A DNA stretch of 64,000 bases from Paenibacillus sacheonensis (GCF_009909195.1 NZ_JAAAMU010000020.1:60787-124786), one strand, 5' to 3'; numbered from the stretch's first letter, positions 17,110 to 27,332 are shown. The notes: generated by a model not told the origin, from the sequence alone. Numbers and translations are program-made.

Positions 17110-17703
17110 AAAAACTGCTCTACCGCACAATTTCGAGCTAACCCAAACTCTTCCACCACCAAAAGCTGCTCTACTGCACAATTTCGAGCTAACTCCGGCT
17201 CTCCCGACTCCAAAAGCTGCTCTACTGCACAATTTCGAGCTAACTCCGGCTCTTCTACCTCCAAAAGCTGCTCTACCGCACAATTTCGAGCTAACTCCGG
17301 CTCTTCTACCTCCAAAAGCTGCTCTACCGCACAATTGCAGGCTAACTTCCCCTCTACTACTTCCAAAAGCTGCTCTCCTGCACAATTTCGAGCTAACTCC
17401 GGCTCTCCCGACTCCAAAAGCTGCTCTACTGCACAATTTCTAGCTAACTTCACCTCTCTTACCTCCAAAAGCTGCTCTACTGCACAATTTCGAGCTAACC
17501 CAAACTCTTCCACCACCAAAAGCTGCTCTACTGCACAATTGCGGGCTAACTCCGGCTCTTCCACCTTCAAAAGCTGCACCATTGCACAATTTCGGGCTAA
17601 CTCCGGCTCTACTACTTCCAAAAGCTGCTCTACTGCACAATTTCAAGCTAACTCCGGCTCTCCCGACTCCAAAAGCTGCTCTACCGCACAATTTCGGGCT
17701 AAC
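17110..17703. repeat. array of twelve 51-bp tandem repeats
   Basis: Copies start at 17110, 17161, 17212 and every 51 bp up to 17671, with no insertion or deletion. Each has a conserved part of about 33 bp (AAAAGCTGCTCTACTGCACA, then ATTTCGAGCTAAC) and a variable 18-bp part that recurs in a few versions. Since 51 is divisible by three, all frames stay open and give 17-residue repeats (KSCSTAQFRAN on plus, LARNCAVEQLLE on minus). None of these frames has a convincing start signal, so a repeat element is more likely than a gene. Confidence 0.88.
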
Positions 17704-17722
17704 TTCCCCTCATCTCTTCTAC

Positions 17723-17762
17723 GACAAAAAAAGAACGAAGCAGCCTTACCTGCTCCGTTCTT
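17723..17762 (-). terminator. rho-independent terminator of the oxidoreductase unit
   Basis: On the minus strand the arms AAGAACGGAGCAG and CTGCTTCGTTCTT (one mismatch) are followed by seven Ts. It lies about 120 bp past the Gfo/Idh stop. Confidence 0.8.
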
Positions 17763-17882
17763 CCGCTTCCCAGCCAGCCAGAATTGCCAGCTCGCGCGAG
17801 CCAGCGCCATCATCCAGCGGCGCAACTCGCATCCATTGTTCGCTTCTCGGCGCACCTCGCATCCATGTCGTTCTCGGCGCGT

Positions 17883-19007
17883 TCAGCTTCCCGCCGCGGC
17901 ACCCTGCGGCGCCTGCGCATCCAGCGACGCGCCGGCCGGCGCTTCCGCCGCCTCGCCGCTCAAGCTCACCGTACGCTTCTCCGCATTCGAGCGGATGACG
18001 GCATCCAACACCTCTTGATTGCGGTAGCCGTCCATGAAATCCGGCAGCCCATCGGTCGCGGCGCCGTCCAGCATGGCCAGGAAATCCCCGTATTGCGTCA
18101 CCTTGCAGCGTGCCGGGACGTCGAGAACCGTCCGCGCGAGCTGTCCCGGCGCCTCCTCGCGGATCCAGATCAGCTGGTCGGGGTTCAGCGTCGAGGCGTG
18201 AAGCGTTCCCGCGTCGCCGTAGACCGACACCTCGTGCTGGTTGCCGGAACCGATCGCGTTGCGCGAGGAGTGGAAGATACCGACCTCCCCGCCCGCCATA
18301 CGCGCTTGGAAGCTGACGAAGTCGTCGACTTCGATCTTCACCATCCCGCCGGTCGCCGGATCCGGACGCTCGGGAATGAGCGTCTGCAGCTGCGCCGAGA
18401 GCTCGGCGAATTCCCCGAACAGAAACCGGGCCAAGTCGATCATATGCGATCCCAGGTCGCCGAGCGTACCGGTCCCGGTGATGTCCTTGTTGAACCGCCA
18501 AATATACGGCGTTCCCCGGGACGCGGATCCCCAGTCCTGCAAATATTGGACCGAGAAGCTCCGCACGGCGCCCAGCTTCCCTTCCCGCAGCAGCTCCCGC
18601 GCGTAGCGGAACGCCGGCGTATACCGGTAGCTGAAGCCGATCATGCCCGCAACCGGCTGCTGCTCATACAACGCGAGCAGAGGCGGGGCTTCTTCGAAGA
18701 CGCGGGTAAACGGCTTCTCGCCGAGGAACGGCTTGCCGGCCTCCAGGCATGCCCGCATAATATCCGCGTGGACATGGTTCGGCGTCACGGATAAAATCGC
18801 GTCGACGTCCGGATCGGCGATCAACCGCGCAAAGTCCGCATACCGCCGTTCCGCCGGAATGCCGAGCTGATCGCCGACGGCCGACAGTGCCGATTCGTTC
18901 ACGTCGCTCACCGCCACCACGTCGAATCGCCCTTCGGCGGCAATCCACCGAATATGCGACTGCACCATGCCGCCGAGCCCGATCAAGCCAATACGAAATT
19001 TGTTCAT
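17883..19007 (-). CDS. Gfo/Idh/MocA-family oxidoreductase
   Basis: A 374-residue NAD(P)-dependent sugar oxidoreductase. The Rossmann motif GLIGLGGM is at residues 7-14 and the family lysine lies in GEKPFT (Glu97, Lys98, Pro99). Members oxidise inositol, glucose or other sugars, often as first step of a catabolic route. The ATG at 19007 overlaps the ThuA stop as ATGA and has GGGAGAGGG upstream. A low-complexity Ala/Gly-rich tail (from about residue 345) is unusual. With ThuA it forms a two-gene module common in Paenibacillaceae sugar loci. Confidence 0.93.
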   Translation of the reverse strand: MNKFRIGLIGLGGMVQSHIRWIAAEGRFDVVAVSDVNESALSAVGDQLGIPAERRYADFARLIADPDVDAILSVTPNHVHADIMRACLEAGKPFLGEKPFTRVFEEAPPLLALYEQQPVAGMIGFSYRYTPAFRYARELLREGKLGAVRSFSVQYLQDWGSASRGTPYIWRFNKDITGTGTLGDLGSHMIDLARFLFGEFAELSAQLQTLIPERPDPATGGMVKIEVDDFVSFQARMAGGEVGIFHSSRNAIGSGNQHEVSVYGDAGTLHASTLNPDQLIWIREEAPGQLARTVLDVPARCKVTQYGDFLAMLDGAATDGLPDFMDGYRNQEVLDAVIRSNAEKRTVSLSGEAAEAPAGASLDAQAPQGAAAGS

Positions 19008-19831
19008 TGTTGTCCCTCTCCCTTCGTGACCTGCCTGCCGGCTGCCAGCTTCTCCAGCGGCTGCGCGTTGCCCCGGTACGGACGTTCCCGCTTCACGGGA
19101 CGCGCCCAGTTCGCCGCATTGACGATGACGCGCTGAATGTCCTTGTGCCAATACGTCGGATACGTCTCGTGCCCCGGGCGGAAATAAAAGACTTTGCCGC
19201 CGCCCCTCGCATACGCGCAGCCGCTGCGGAACACCTCCCCGCCCTCGAACCAGCTGGCGAACACCAGCTCATCCGGCGCCGGGATATCGAAATGCTCGCC
19301 GTACATTTCCTCGCGCTCCAGCTCGATGAATTCCCCAATGCCCGCCGCAATCGGATGCGCGGGCGCGACCACCCACAGACGCTCCTTCTCGTCCGCCTCG
19401 CGCCACTTCAAGGCGCAGCTCGTGCCCATGAGCGCTTGGAAAATTTTCGAATAATGCCCCGAGTGAAGCACGATGAGACCCATGCCGTCCAAGACGCGCC
19501 GCTGTACCTTCGCCACGATATCGTCCCTTACTTCGCCGTGCGCCAAGTGTCCCCACCAGATCAGCACATCCGTCGTATCCAGCACCTCGTCCGTCAGTCC
19601 GTGCTCCGGCTCATCCAGCGTCGCCGTCCCGGCAAGCATGCCCGCTTCGGTCAGGAAGCCAGCGATCGCGGCATGAATCCCGTCCGGGTAAATTTCGCTT
19701 ACTTTCGGATTCTGCTTCTCATGGCGGTTCTCGTTCCAAACGGTCACCCGCAAGGCCGGGGCCGTAACTCCGCTTGCCTCATTCGCGCTTGCCGCAGCTC
19801 CCGGTGTCTCGCTCGTCGCTGTCTTATTCAT
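19004..19831 (-). CDS. ThuA-family protein
   Basis: A 275-residue protein of the ThuA (trehalose utilisation) family, which has a class-I glutamine-amidotransferase-like fold; the biochemical role is not settled. Recognisable segments are [12 protein letters not shown] near residue 30, [14 protein letters not shown] near 90, and [14 protein letters not shown] near 120. The first 28 residues are a low-complexity, Ala/Ser/Thr-rich extension. GGGGAGG precedes the ATG. It is coupled by ATGA overlap to the oxidoreductase. It lies 119 bp downstream of the ABC receptor gene and may be read from the same transcript. Confidence 0.9.
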   Translation of the reverse strand: MNKTATSETPGAAASANEASGVTAPALRVTVWNENRHEKQNPKVSEIYPDGIHAAIAGFLTEAGMLAGTATLDEPEHGLTDEVLDTTDVLIWWGHLAHGEVRDDIVAKVQRRVLDGMGLIVLHSGHYSKIFQALMGTSCALKWREADEKERLWVVAPAHPIAAGIGEFIELEREEMYGEHFDIPAPDELVFASWFEGGEVFRSGCAYARGGGKVFYFRPGHETYPTYWHKDIQRVIVNAANWARPVKRERPYRGNAQPLEKLAAGRQVTKGEGQQ

Positions 19832-19914
19832 AATCTTCGTCCTCCCCGTCTCCCGATGATGCTAGTCGGAACTGCCCGTCACGCGCATGCCCATGCCGCA
19901 TCGTCCCATAAATC

Positions 19915-19939
19915 TGCCCCGCAGAAAGTCTGCGGGGCA
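19915..19939 (-). terminator. hairpin after the first ABC receptor gene
   Basis: A perfect hairpin (TGCCCCGCAGA and TCTGCGGGGCA, 3-base loop) follows the lipoprotein gene by 10 bp. The T-run is weak, so partial read-through into thuA is possible. Confidence 0.65.
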
Positions 19940-19949
19940 GCAGGCATGC

Positions 19950-21599
19950 CTATTTCAATTCTTGGTAACGCGCGAAGGCGTCGTTGTAGATTTTGACCAG
20001 CTTCTCGAGGCCCATTTCGTTCAGCTTCTTGACGTAGCCGTCCCACTCTTCGGCGATGCCGCCTTTGGTGATCCACTTGGCGCGGGTGCTCGCGATGTAG
20101 CTGTCGATATCCGTCGTAAGCGTCGGTAGGTCCGCGTATTCCTCGGAGGTGTACATGACGTCCGGGAACGGCTCCGTCACGAATTCCTTGCCCAGGTTGT
20201 CGAGCTGCAGCTTCAGGCCGTCGCCGCTGGTCGGATCAAGCTTGATGTTCTTCTCGAACTCGGGGCTCGCGTATTTCGGTCCGAAGTCGCGCAGCGAACC
20301 GTCCCAGTACCAAGCGTCCGCGCTCGTGCCGTCCGGTGGATCCATCAGCGTATACGTGCCGTCGCTTTCTTTCTTGATCGTCGTGCCGATCGCGCCCCAG
20401 AAGTTCTGGATGCTCGCTTCGCCCGTATAGAACTGGTCCGCCCAGCGGGCAGTCACGTCCGGATATTTGTTCGTCGTCGTGATCAGCACTTCGTTGCGGC
20501 GGTAGCTCATGCCGTTCGGTTCGCCGAGCTGGTACTTCTTGCCGTCCGGGCCGGCGATCGGCGCGATGGCCTCGTACTCCTTGCTCCATGGACCGAACAC
20601 GGCGTCCGGCGTCCATTGGTACGTGAAGCCGATCAGCGACGCATCCGGATTTTGGCGTTTCGCCGTCAGCATCGTGTTGTCCTGCGTGAACGTTTCTTTG
20701 TCGATCAAGCCTTCGGCATACAGCTTATGCGCCCATTCCATGCCGGCCTTGTACGCTTCGGACGTCGGGAAGTACTCGGTCTTGCCGTCCTTGACGACCA
20801 TATGGTTCGCGCGGAGATCCGTGATGCCGAACGGCGCGAGGAAGTTCATGTCCAGATCGCCCGAATCGCTGTACGGAATTTCGTCCGCTTTGCCGTTGCC
20901 GTTCGGATCCTGCTCCTTGAACGCTTTCAGCACGGTGTACAGCTCGTCGATCGTCGTCGGCTCCTTCAGTCCCAGCTTATCCAGCCACTGCTTGTTGATG
21001 ACCGGCTGCACGGAAGATACCGGACGGGACGGCAGACGCGCGGGCATCGAGTAAATCTTGCCATCCGGGAACGTGCTCAGCTTCTTCAGCTCCGGCGACT
21101 CCGCCATGGCGGCCTTCAGGTTCGGCATGTCTTTCTCGATGTACTCGTCCAGCGGACGGAAGATGCCCAGGTTGTTGACGATATCGGCATTCGTGAACGC
21201 GATGTCGCCGATAATGACGTCCGGCAGCTTGCCGCTCGCCAGCATGACGGATTTCTGATCGCCCCAATCATTGGACGAGACGACCTGCCAGTTGATCTTG
21301 ACGTTCGTCTGTTTCTCGAGCTCCTGCAGCCAGGCATTCTTCGTGAACGTATCGCCCATGCTTCCCCACCGGATCGTCAGCACGTTCAGGGTGATCGGCT
21401 GATCGACGATCGGAAGTCCTTCTTGGTGGAAATTGCTGTCCTCCGTCTTGCTGCCGCCGTTCGCCGAGCCTGTATTGCCGCCTGCATTGCCGTTATCGCT
21501 GTTGTTGCCGCAGCCTGCCAATACGGTCGTGCCGAGCACGGACACCAAGGCCAGGCTGGACAGCATGCGGAATGTGCCGCGCTTCGATGCGTTTGCCAT
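19950..21599 (-). CDS. ABC sugar-importer substrate-binding lipoprotein
   Basis: A 549-residue receptor of the LplA-like, family-1 type. The lipoprotein signal ends in LAGC with Cys30 as the lipid-modified residue, followed by a Gly/Asn-rich linker. The mature protein carries solute-binding features such as NVLTIRWGSMGDTF, DVIIGDIAFTNAD and KEQDPNGNGKADEIPYSD, the last common in Paenibacillus oligosaccharide receptors. The ATG at 21599 has GGGGGAT; an earlier in-frame start at 21653 lacks one. It is the third gene after two permeases. The ligand is unknown, probably a plant-derived oligosaccharide. Confidence 0.93.
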   Translation of the reverse strand: MANASKRGTFRMLSSLALVSVLGTTVLAGCGNNSDNGNAGGNTGSANGGSKTEDSNFHQEGLPIVDQPITLNVLTIRWGSMGDTFTKNAWLQELEKQTNVKINWQVVSSNDWGDQKSVMLASGKLPDVIIGDIAFTNADIVNNLGIFRPLDEYIEKDMPNLKAAMAESPELKKLSTFPDGKIYSMPARLPSRPVSSVQPVINKQWLDKLGLKEPTTIDELYTVLKAFKEQDPNGNGKADEIPYSDSGDLDMNFLAPFGITDLRANHMVVKDGKTEYFPTSEAYKAGMEWAHKLYAEGLIDKETFTQDNTMLTAKRQNPDASLIGFTYQWTPDAVFGPWSKEYEAIAPIAGPDGKKYQLGEPNGMSYRRNEVLITTTNKYPDVTARWADQFYTGEASIQNFWGAIGTTIKKESDGTYTLMDPPDGTSADAWYWDGSLRDFGPKYASPEFEKNIKLDPTSGDGLKLQLDNLGKEFVTEPFPDVMYTSEEYADLPTLTTDIDSYIASTRAKWITKGGIAEEWDGYVKKLNEMGLEKLVKIYNDAFARYQELK

Positions 21600-21675
21600 T
21601 TCTTTGAATCCCCCTATGAATGAATTGGTTAGATTGCGTTCCCTTGCCTTCATTCCTTGACCATCGCGCAGGACC

Positions 21676-22590
21676 TTATTCCTTCACCGCGCCGATCATC
21701 ACCCCCTTGTTAAAATACTTCTGCACGAACGGGTAGAAGCAGATGATCGGCAGCGTGGAGACGATGATCACGGAGTAGCGAAGCAAATTGGCCAGCCGCA
21801 GCGCGATCTGCGCTGCTTCCCCGGTACCCAGGGCGTTCTGCATTTGGTTCGTGATCAGAATATCCCGGAGGATGAGCTGCAGCGGGAACAGGTTCTTATC
21901 CTGCAAGTAGATCAGCGCGTTGAAATACGCATTCCACTGGCCCACCGCGAACCACAGCGCCAGCACGGAGATGACCGCCTTGGACAGCGGCAGGACGACC
22001 TGCACGTAGAAACGCAGATTGCCGCAGCCGTCGATTTGCGCCGCTTCCCACAACTCGGCCGGGATGCTCGTACGGAAGAACGTGCGGGCTACGATAATGT
22101 CGAACACCGCGACCGAGAACGGCAGCACCATGACGAGAAAGGTATCGTACAGATGAAAATCGCGAATGGTCAGAAACGTCGGAATCAGTCCGCCGTTAAA
22201 AAACATCGTGAAGATGAAGAATAGGGAAAGCGCCTTGCGGCCGACCAGATCCCGCCGCGACAGCGCGTACCCGGCCGAGATGTTGACGGCCAGTCCGATC
22301 GCGGTACCGACCACCGTGTACAGGATCGTATTGCGATAGCCGACCCATATATTGCTGTGCTTCAGCAATTCCTTGTACCCGTCGAGCGTGAAGCCGCTCG
22401 GAAGCAGCCACACCTTGCCGTTCCCGACCGCGGACGGATCGCTGAAGGACGCGATGACGATAAAATAAAGCGGGTATACCACAATCAATAGCACGAAGGC
22501 GGCCCAAATGTACAGCAGCGTCTCCAGCGCCTTGTCGCTTGAAACCGGTTTTCCGGACTGCCGCACGGTTATTTTCGTTGATGCGTCCAT
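21676..22590 (-). CDS. ABC sugar permease, LplC/YtcP type
   Basis: A 304-residue inner-membrane permease of the carbohydrate-uptake-1 family with about six membrane segments. The EAA loop that contacts the ATPase is seen as EAAQIDGCGNLRFYVQVVLP near residues 195-214. The sequence ends in FNKGVMIGAVKE, the typical LplC end. No ATPase gene is present in this locus, as usual for these systems, which share a distant MsmX-type ATPase. It lies 22 bp after the first permease and 76 bp before the receptor gene. Confidence 0.95.
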   Translation of the reverse strand: MDASTKITVRQSGKPVSSDKALETLLYIWAAFVLLIVVYPLYFIVIASFSDPSAVGNGKVWLLPSGFTLDGYKELLKHSNIWVGYRNTILYTVVGTAIGLAVNISAGYALSRRDLVGRKALSLFFIFTMFFNGGLIPTFLTIRDFHLYDTFLVMVLPFSVAVFDIIVARTFFRTSIPAELWEAAQIDGCGNLRFYVQVVLPLSKAVISVLALWFAVGQWNAYFNALIYLQDKNLFPLQLILRDILITNQMQNALGTGEAAQIALRLANLLRYSVIIVSTLPIICFYPFVQKYFNKGVMIGAVKE

Positions 22591-22612
22591 CTCGTTCGTG
22601 CCCCCCTCCCGT

Positions 22613-23542
22613 TTACCAGAGACTGTGCTCGGAATATTTTCTGGATACCCAGTTGACCAGCAGCAGCAGCGCGAAATTAATGACCGTGTTGAACAGATTG
22701 ATCGCCGCCGAGAAGCTGTACTGCGAGCTGATGAGGCCGATCTTGTACACGTACGTCGAGATGACCTCGCTGCCGGAGATGTTCAGGTTGTTTTGCATGA
22801 GATACACTTTCTCGAAACCGACGCCGAGCAGCCCGCCGACCCGCAGGATGAGCAGCGTAATCGCCGTCGGAATCAGCATCGGAATGTCAATGTAACGGAC
22901 CTTATGCCAGCGCCCCGCCCCGTCTACCGTCGCCGCCTCGTACAAGCTCGGATCGACCGAGGACAGCGCCGCGATGTAGATGATGCTGTCCCAGCCCATG
23001 TGCTGCCAGACGTCCGACCAGACGTAGACGCTGCTGAACAGCCCCGCGGAGCCCATCAGATTAGGCGCCTCGGCGCCGAACAAGCGGTAAATGCTGCCGA
23101 TCAGCCCGTTGCCGGGCGAGAGCAGCATCATCATCAAGCCGACGACCACCACCGTGGAGATGAAATGCGGCATGTACGTCACCGTCTGGAAGACCCGTTT
23201 GAACTTGCCTGCCCGCAGCTGGTTCACCAGGAGCGCGAACAAGATCGGAATCGGAAACGTCGCGAAGCTGTACAGACTAATGATGAGCGTGTTCTTGATC
23301 GTGACGGAGAATTGGTAGGAGTGAAAATATTTCTCGAAATACTTGAAGCCCGCCCACGGACTGCCCATGATACCCGCTACGGGATTGAAATCCTTGAACG
23401 CGATGATGACGCCGTACATCGGCTTATACGTGAAGCACAGCAGCAGCACGACGGCCGGCAGCAGCAGGACGTATAACCCCCAGTTCCGGCTGATCCGCGC
23501 GTATGTCCGCTGCAGATTTCCGCTTGGTTGCGTGTTGATCAA
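22613..23542 (-). CDS. ABC sugar permease, LplB type
   Basis: A 309-residue partner permease with six predicted membrane segments. It begins RNWGLYVLLLPAVVLLLCF and has the LplB segment YKPMYGVIIAFKDFNP. The EAA loop reads EAATVDGAGRWHKVRYIDIP. The start is TTG at 23542, the only start with AAGGGGG upstream. It is the first gene of the transporter operon (permease, permease, receptor). It is divergent from a YesM/YesN pair, the usual regulator for such operons. Confidence 0.94.
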   Translation of the reverse strand: MINTQPSGNLQRTYARISRNWGLYVLLLPAVVLLLCFTYKPMYGVIIAFKDFNPVAGIMGSPWAGFKYFEKYFHSYQFSVTIKNTLIISLYSFATFPIPILFALLVNQLRAGKFKRVFQTVTYMPHFISTVVVVGLMMMLLSPGNGLIGSIYRLFGAEAPNLMGSAGLFSSVYVWSDVWQHMGWDSIIYIAALSSVDPSLYEAATVDGAGRWHKVRYIDIPMLIPTAITLLILRVGGLLGVGFEKVYLMQNNLNISGSEVISTYVYKIGLISSQYSFSAAINLFNTVINFALLLLVNWVSRKYSEHSLW

Positions 23543-23869
23543 TGCGTGAAGCCCCCTTTTGCGCTATGAACGAGCATGCCGCTTCGTTCCGATGTCCTCA
23601 GTATACGCGGGGCATCCTGTTACCCGCTGGACCTCATTCGGACGCAAAACGGACTTTTCCGCGGACGGCGAGGCAGCATCCGGACCTCCGCGGACGAATA
23701 CGCGGGCGTTCGCATTCGAATCCAGACTTTTTGCCTGCACATTCCGGACATTCGGCATTTGGCGGCGGTTTCCGGCTTGTATTTTAGGCCATCGGCATTA
23801 TAATAGTCAGACGAAGCTAGTGGAATTCGGCGGCTCCAGGCCGGCTGAGAGGGGAAGCTCGGGGGCATT
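23543..23869. promoter_or_regulatory. divergent region between ABC importer and sensor kinase
   Basis: No gene is supported in these 327 bp. On the plus strand TTGTAT, 16 bp, TATAAT at 23777-23804 is a good SigA promoter for the kinase. On the minus strand an overlapping TATAAT (23797-23802) lacks a good -35, which would suit activation by the adjacent response regulator. Confidence 0.6.
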
Positions 23870-25609
23870 ATGGCACGACAAACGGAGGACAAGCTGCAAC
23901 CGATCCAGCATTATGTCAGAATCATCCTGATTATCTCGTTCTCCGCGCTGATCTTGGATTTCATCCTCAGCTTCGCGTCGATTACGATCGTCAAGCAGCA
24001 ATCGGCCCGGGATTTGCGGGATACGGCGTATCTCTACATCAACCGGATCAACAGCGACTTCTCGTACATCAACCACTTCATGGGCTGGACGCTGGCCAAC
24101 GACGAGAACGTCACGATCATGAATGCGCATACGCCAGACGAGGCGGAATTTCTGAAAGCGAACCGGACGCTGTACCGGCGGTTCGTCGAGCTGCAGAAAG
24201 GCCACGGCGAACAGTACAACTTCTTCCTCTACTTCGATAAGAAGAATTACTTGCAGAACATCGCCCCCATGGGCATGACGTATATGGAATACCAAGCGCT
24301 GCAGGAGCAGGTCGGCCTCTACATCAAGGACAAAGTGTATTACGAGAAGCTCTACTCCTGGTGGTCGACCGTCCAGCTGGCGGGCAAATCCTACATCATG
24401 AACATCGTGCCTTACCATGACAGCTATCTGATCTGCCTGATCTCGGCGGACGATCTGATCCGGCCGCTGCGCCAGACCAATCTGGGCGAGAAGGGGTACG
24501 CCTCCCTCACGAGCGAGGACGGCGAGCGCATCACCAATCCGATCTCGAACAAAGGCAAGCTGCTGGATCTTCGACCGAAGCATCCGCTGCTGCCGAATCT
24601 GCTCCAAGCCAAGACGACGGTAACGGGCGACTTCACGAACGCGTCCTTCAACGTGCAGCTCGTCATCCAATTCGGCGCCTTCGAGAAAATCATGATCGCC
24701 CAGCTGCTTATCGTGCTCTTGGCCGTCATCATCGCCTCCAGCCTGTGCTTCCTGCTGCTCTACTTCAAGAACAACGTGCTGCAGCCGATCAAGAGCTTCT
24801 CCTACAACTTGAACCTGTGGACCGCGGAAGGCGAACCGATCGACATCCAGAGCAGCAAGATCGTCGAGCTGGAGAAGGCGAACAAGCAATTCCGCACGCT
24901 CGTGAAGCAGATCAAGGCTTACAAGATCGACATCTACGAACGGGAGATCGAGAAGCAGCGGATTCAGCTGGATTATATGAAGCTGCAGATCAAACCGCAT
25001 TTCTTCCTGAACTGCCTGACGACCATTCACAGCATGGCGCAAATGGGCATGGACGAGGAGATCCAGCAGATGGCGTTGTCCACGTCGGCTTATTTCCGGT
25101 ATATTTTTCAGCATGGCCAGAACTTCGTACGCCTCGAGGACGAGCTCGAGCATGTGCGGATCTATCTCGAGATTCAGAAGAACCGTTACCGCAACTCCTT
25201 CGTTTATCGCATCTCGCAGGACGAGCGGACGCTTGGCGCGCCGATACCGCCGCTCGTGCTGCAGACGTTCGTCGAGAACGCCATCAAGTACGCGGTGTCG
25301 CGCGAGAACGAGGCGCTGATCGCGATCGACGTGACTCGCGAGATGCGAGGGGATGCGGAAGTGACCGCGATCCGCATCGCCGACACCGGCCCCGGCTTCG
25401 CGACGGACATTCTGGCGAAGCTGCAGCAGCGGGAACCGCTCGATCAGGCGGGCGGGACGCAGATCGGCATCATGAACACCGTGCAGCGGTTGGATTATTT
25501 ATACGACGAACAAGCCGCCGTTCGCTTCGCCAACGGGGAGAACGGCGGCGCCTGCATTATCCTGTATTTGCCGGAGCCCCCGGCGGACCAGACCGGGAAA
25601 GGAGTGTAG
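23870..25609 (+). CDS. YesM-type sensor histidine kinase
   Basis: A 579-residue membrane kinase. A membrane segment near residues 18-40, an extracellular sensor of about 240 residues, a second membrane segment near 280-302 and a linker lead to the His_kinase domain. The phospho-acceptor is His377 in LQIKPHFFLNCLTT. The ATPase domain has ENAIKYAV at 469 and DTGPGF at 505. It pairs with the response regulator six bases downstream and is divergent from the ABC importer. Kinases of this class sense extracellular sugars, probably with help of the receptor lipoprotein; the signal here is unknown. Confidence 0.95.
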   Translation: MARQTEDKLQPIQHYVRIILIISFSALILDFILSFASITIVKQQSARDLRDTAYLYINRINSDFSYINHFMGWTLANDENVTIMNAHTPDEAEFLKANRTLYRRFVELQKGHGEQYNFFLYFDKKNYLQNIAPMGMTYMEYQALQEQVGLYIKDKVYYEKLYSWWSTVQLAGKSYIMNIVPYHDSYLICLISADDLIRPLRQTNLGEKGYASLTSEDGERITNPISNKGKLLDLRPKHPLLPNLLQAKTTVTGDFTNASFNVQLVIQFGAFEKIMIAQLLIVLLAVIIASSLCFLLLYFKNNVLQPIKSFSYNLNLWTAEGEPIDIQSSKIVELEKANKQFRTLVKQIKAYKIDIYEREIEKQRIQLDYMKLQIKPHFFLNCLTTIHSMAQMGMDEEIQQMALSTSAYFRYIFQHGQNFVRLEDELEHVRIYLEIQKNRYRNSFVYRISQDERTLGAPIPPLVLQTFVENAIKYAVSRENEALIAIDVTREMRGDAEVTAIRIADTGPGFATDILAKLQQREPLDQAGGTQIGIMNTVQRLDYLYDEQAAVRFANGENGGACIILYLPEPPADQTGKGV

Positions 25610-25615
25610 CGACCG

Positions 25616-27208
25616 ATGAACGTACTGCTCGTGGATGACGATTACTTCGTCGTGACCGCATTGGAGAAGAAGATCGACTGGGCCTCCCTGGACATCGAGA
25701 ACGTGCATACCGCCAACAATGTCGCTCAGGCGCGCGAGATTCTGAAGCACCATGATATTCAGATTCTCGTCTCCGATATCGAAATGCCGCAGGGCAGCGG
25801 CCTCGAGCTGCTGGCTTGGATTCGCGAGGAGCAATACAACGTGCAGGCCATCTTCCTGACGAACTACGCCGATTTCAATTATGCGCAGAAGGCGATCGAA
25901 CTCAGGAGCTTCGAGTATTTCCTCAAGCCGATCCAGTTCGATAAGCTGATGCTTATTATTCGCAAAGCCGTCGAACGCGCGAAGGAGCAGCAGCAGAACG
26001 ACCGGGCGATCCAGGAGGGTCGTTATTGGCAGCGGAATCAAGCGAAGATTCTGGAGCATTTCTGGCGGAAGCTGATCAGCGGCAGCGCCTCCTCTCCCAT
26101 CAAGCCTGCCGAGATCGCCGGCGCCGTCGACGAGCAGCATCTCGGCTATGCCATGGACGACACCGTGCAGCCCGTGCTGTTCAGCCTCTTCCCCCATGAC
26201 GGCAGTATGGGGAGGGACGAGAAGAATCTGTTCGATTTCGCGCTGCTGAACGTCCTGTACGAGCTGTTCGGCGACGAGGCGTTTACCGTGGAGACGGTTT
26301 TGGAATATCGGACGCATCAGTGGATCGCCGTGCTGCGATGGAACCGGACTCCCGATGACGGAACGCTGGCTGATCTGTGCGCATCGTTCATCGATGAAGC
26401 ATGCCGCTCGCTGAAGAGCGATGCCTGCTGCATCGTCGCCCTCTCCGGCACGCTCGAGGACGTAAGCGCGATTCTCCGACAGCTGCTTCAGCTGAACGAG
26501 GAGCTGGTCAAGCGCCGCGGAGGCGTGTTCTTCGCGGGGCAGTACCGCCGTCCGGCCGAGGGTCACTACGCCCCGCCGGATCTGGCTCGCCTCGAGGAGC
26601 TGCTGGATCAAGGCCGATCGGCCGAGTTTCTGGAGGAGACGACGCGGTATTTGGACGAACGCTCGCGGCGGCCCGAATTCACCACCTCCGTGCTCAGCCT
26701 GTTCCGGCTCGACATGATGCAGCTCGTCTATGCCTTCCTCAAGTCGAAGGGCATCCAGGCGCATCAGCTGTACACCGGCAGGGCGAACGAGCAGCTGCTG
26801 GCTCATTCGCTGCATTCCTGCGAAGATATGGAGGCCTACTTGAGAAGCTTGGTGAATACGGCCATGGAGTACCGCAGGTTCGCGGAGCAGCCCAAGTCCG
26901 TCGCGGACGAGATCAAACAATACATTCATGCCCACTGCGGCGAAGATCTGACGCGCAACAGCCTCGCCGACGTCGTCTACCTCCATCCGGACTATCTGGC
27001 CCGCTTGTTCAAGAAGGAGACCGGCGTCTCGCTAGGCACCTACATCATTCAAGCGCGGATCGCGGCCGCCAAGCAGCAGCTCCGCACGACGGACCTGTCG
27101 GTCTTCTCCGTGGCCAAGAAGGTCGGCTATGCCAACTATTCGTATTTCGCCAAGGTGTTCAAACAGGAGACGGGCGTGACGCCGAACGAGTTTAAGCAAT
27201 CGAAGTAG
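25616..27208 (+). CDS. YesN-type response regulator with AraC DNA-binding domain
   Basis: A 530-residue regulator. The receiver domain covers residues 1-120, with Asp54 (VSDIEMP) as phosphorylation site and a conserved Lys in YFLKPIQ. A long linker domain follows, and the last 100 residues are an AraC-type double helix-turn-helix (LADVVYLHPDYLARLFKKETG, then SVAKKVGYANYSYFAKVFK, read as two parts). AAAGGAG precedes the ATG six bases after the kinase stop. It should activate the divergent permease operon at 23542. Confidence 0.95.
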   Translation: MNVLLVDDDYFVVTALEKKIDWASLDIENVHTANNVAQAREILKHHDIQILVSDIEMPQGSGLELLAWIREEQYNVQAIFLTNYADFNYAQKAIELRSFEYFLKPIQFDKLMLIIRKAVERAKEQQQNDRAIQEGRYWQRNQAKILEHFWRKLISGSASSPIKPAEIAGAVDEQHLGYAMDDTVQPVLFSLFPHDGSMGRDEKNLFDFALLNVLYELFGDEAFTVETVLEYRTHQWIAVLRWNRTPDDGTLADLCASFIDEACRSLKSDACCIVALSGTLEDVSAILRQLLQLNEELVKRRGGVFFAGQYRRPAEGHYAPPDLARLEELLDQGRSAEFLEETTRYLDERSRRPEFTTSVLSLFRLDMMQLVYAFLKSKGIQAHQLYTGRANEQLLAHSLHSCEDMEAYLRSLVNTAMEYRRFAEQPKSVADEIKQYIHAHCGEDLTRNSLADVVYLHPDYLARLFKKETGVSLGTYIIQARIAAAKQQLRTTDLSVFSVAKKVGYANYSYFAKVFKQETGVTPNEFKQSK

Positions 27209-27275
27209 CGGCCGTGACGCGCCGGCCTTGTCTCGAACCCGCCTGTCGCGCGGCGGCGTTGAATGGACATACTAA

Positions 27276-27332
27276 AGGCTCCCCTCGGAGCAGCGGTCAT
27301 CGGAATTCGCCTGACTGCGCCGAGGGGAGCCT
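27276..27332. terminator. bidirectional terminator-like hairpin
   Basis: Arms AGGCTCCCCTCGG and CCGAGGGGAGCCT are perfectly complementary around a 31-base loop that can also pair partly. It lies between the converging response-regulator and stalk-protein genes. T-runs are short on both sides. Confidence 0.65.

Noticed and set aside
17110..17703. CRISPR array
   Set aside because: The repeat-spacer look is superficial: variable parts are only 18 bp, recur several times, and no cas genes are nearby.
17032..18018. Repeat protein of 328 residues on plus, or 193 residues on minus, across the 51-bp array
   Set aside because: Several frames are equally open because the period is divisible by three; none has a good ribosome binding site, and the plus frame runs into the terminator and the opposing gene.
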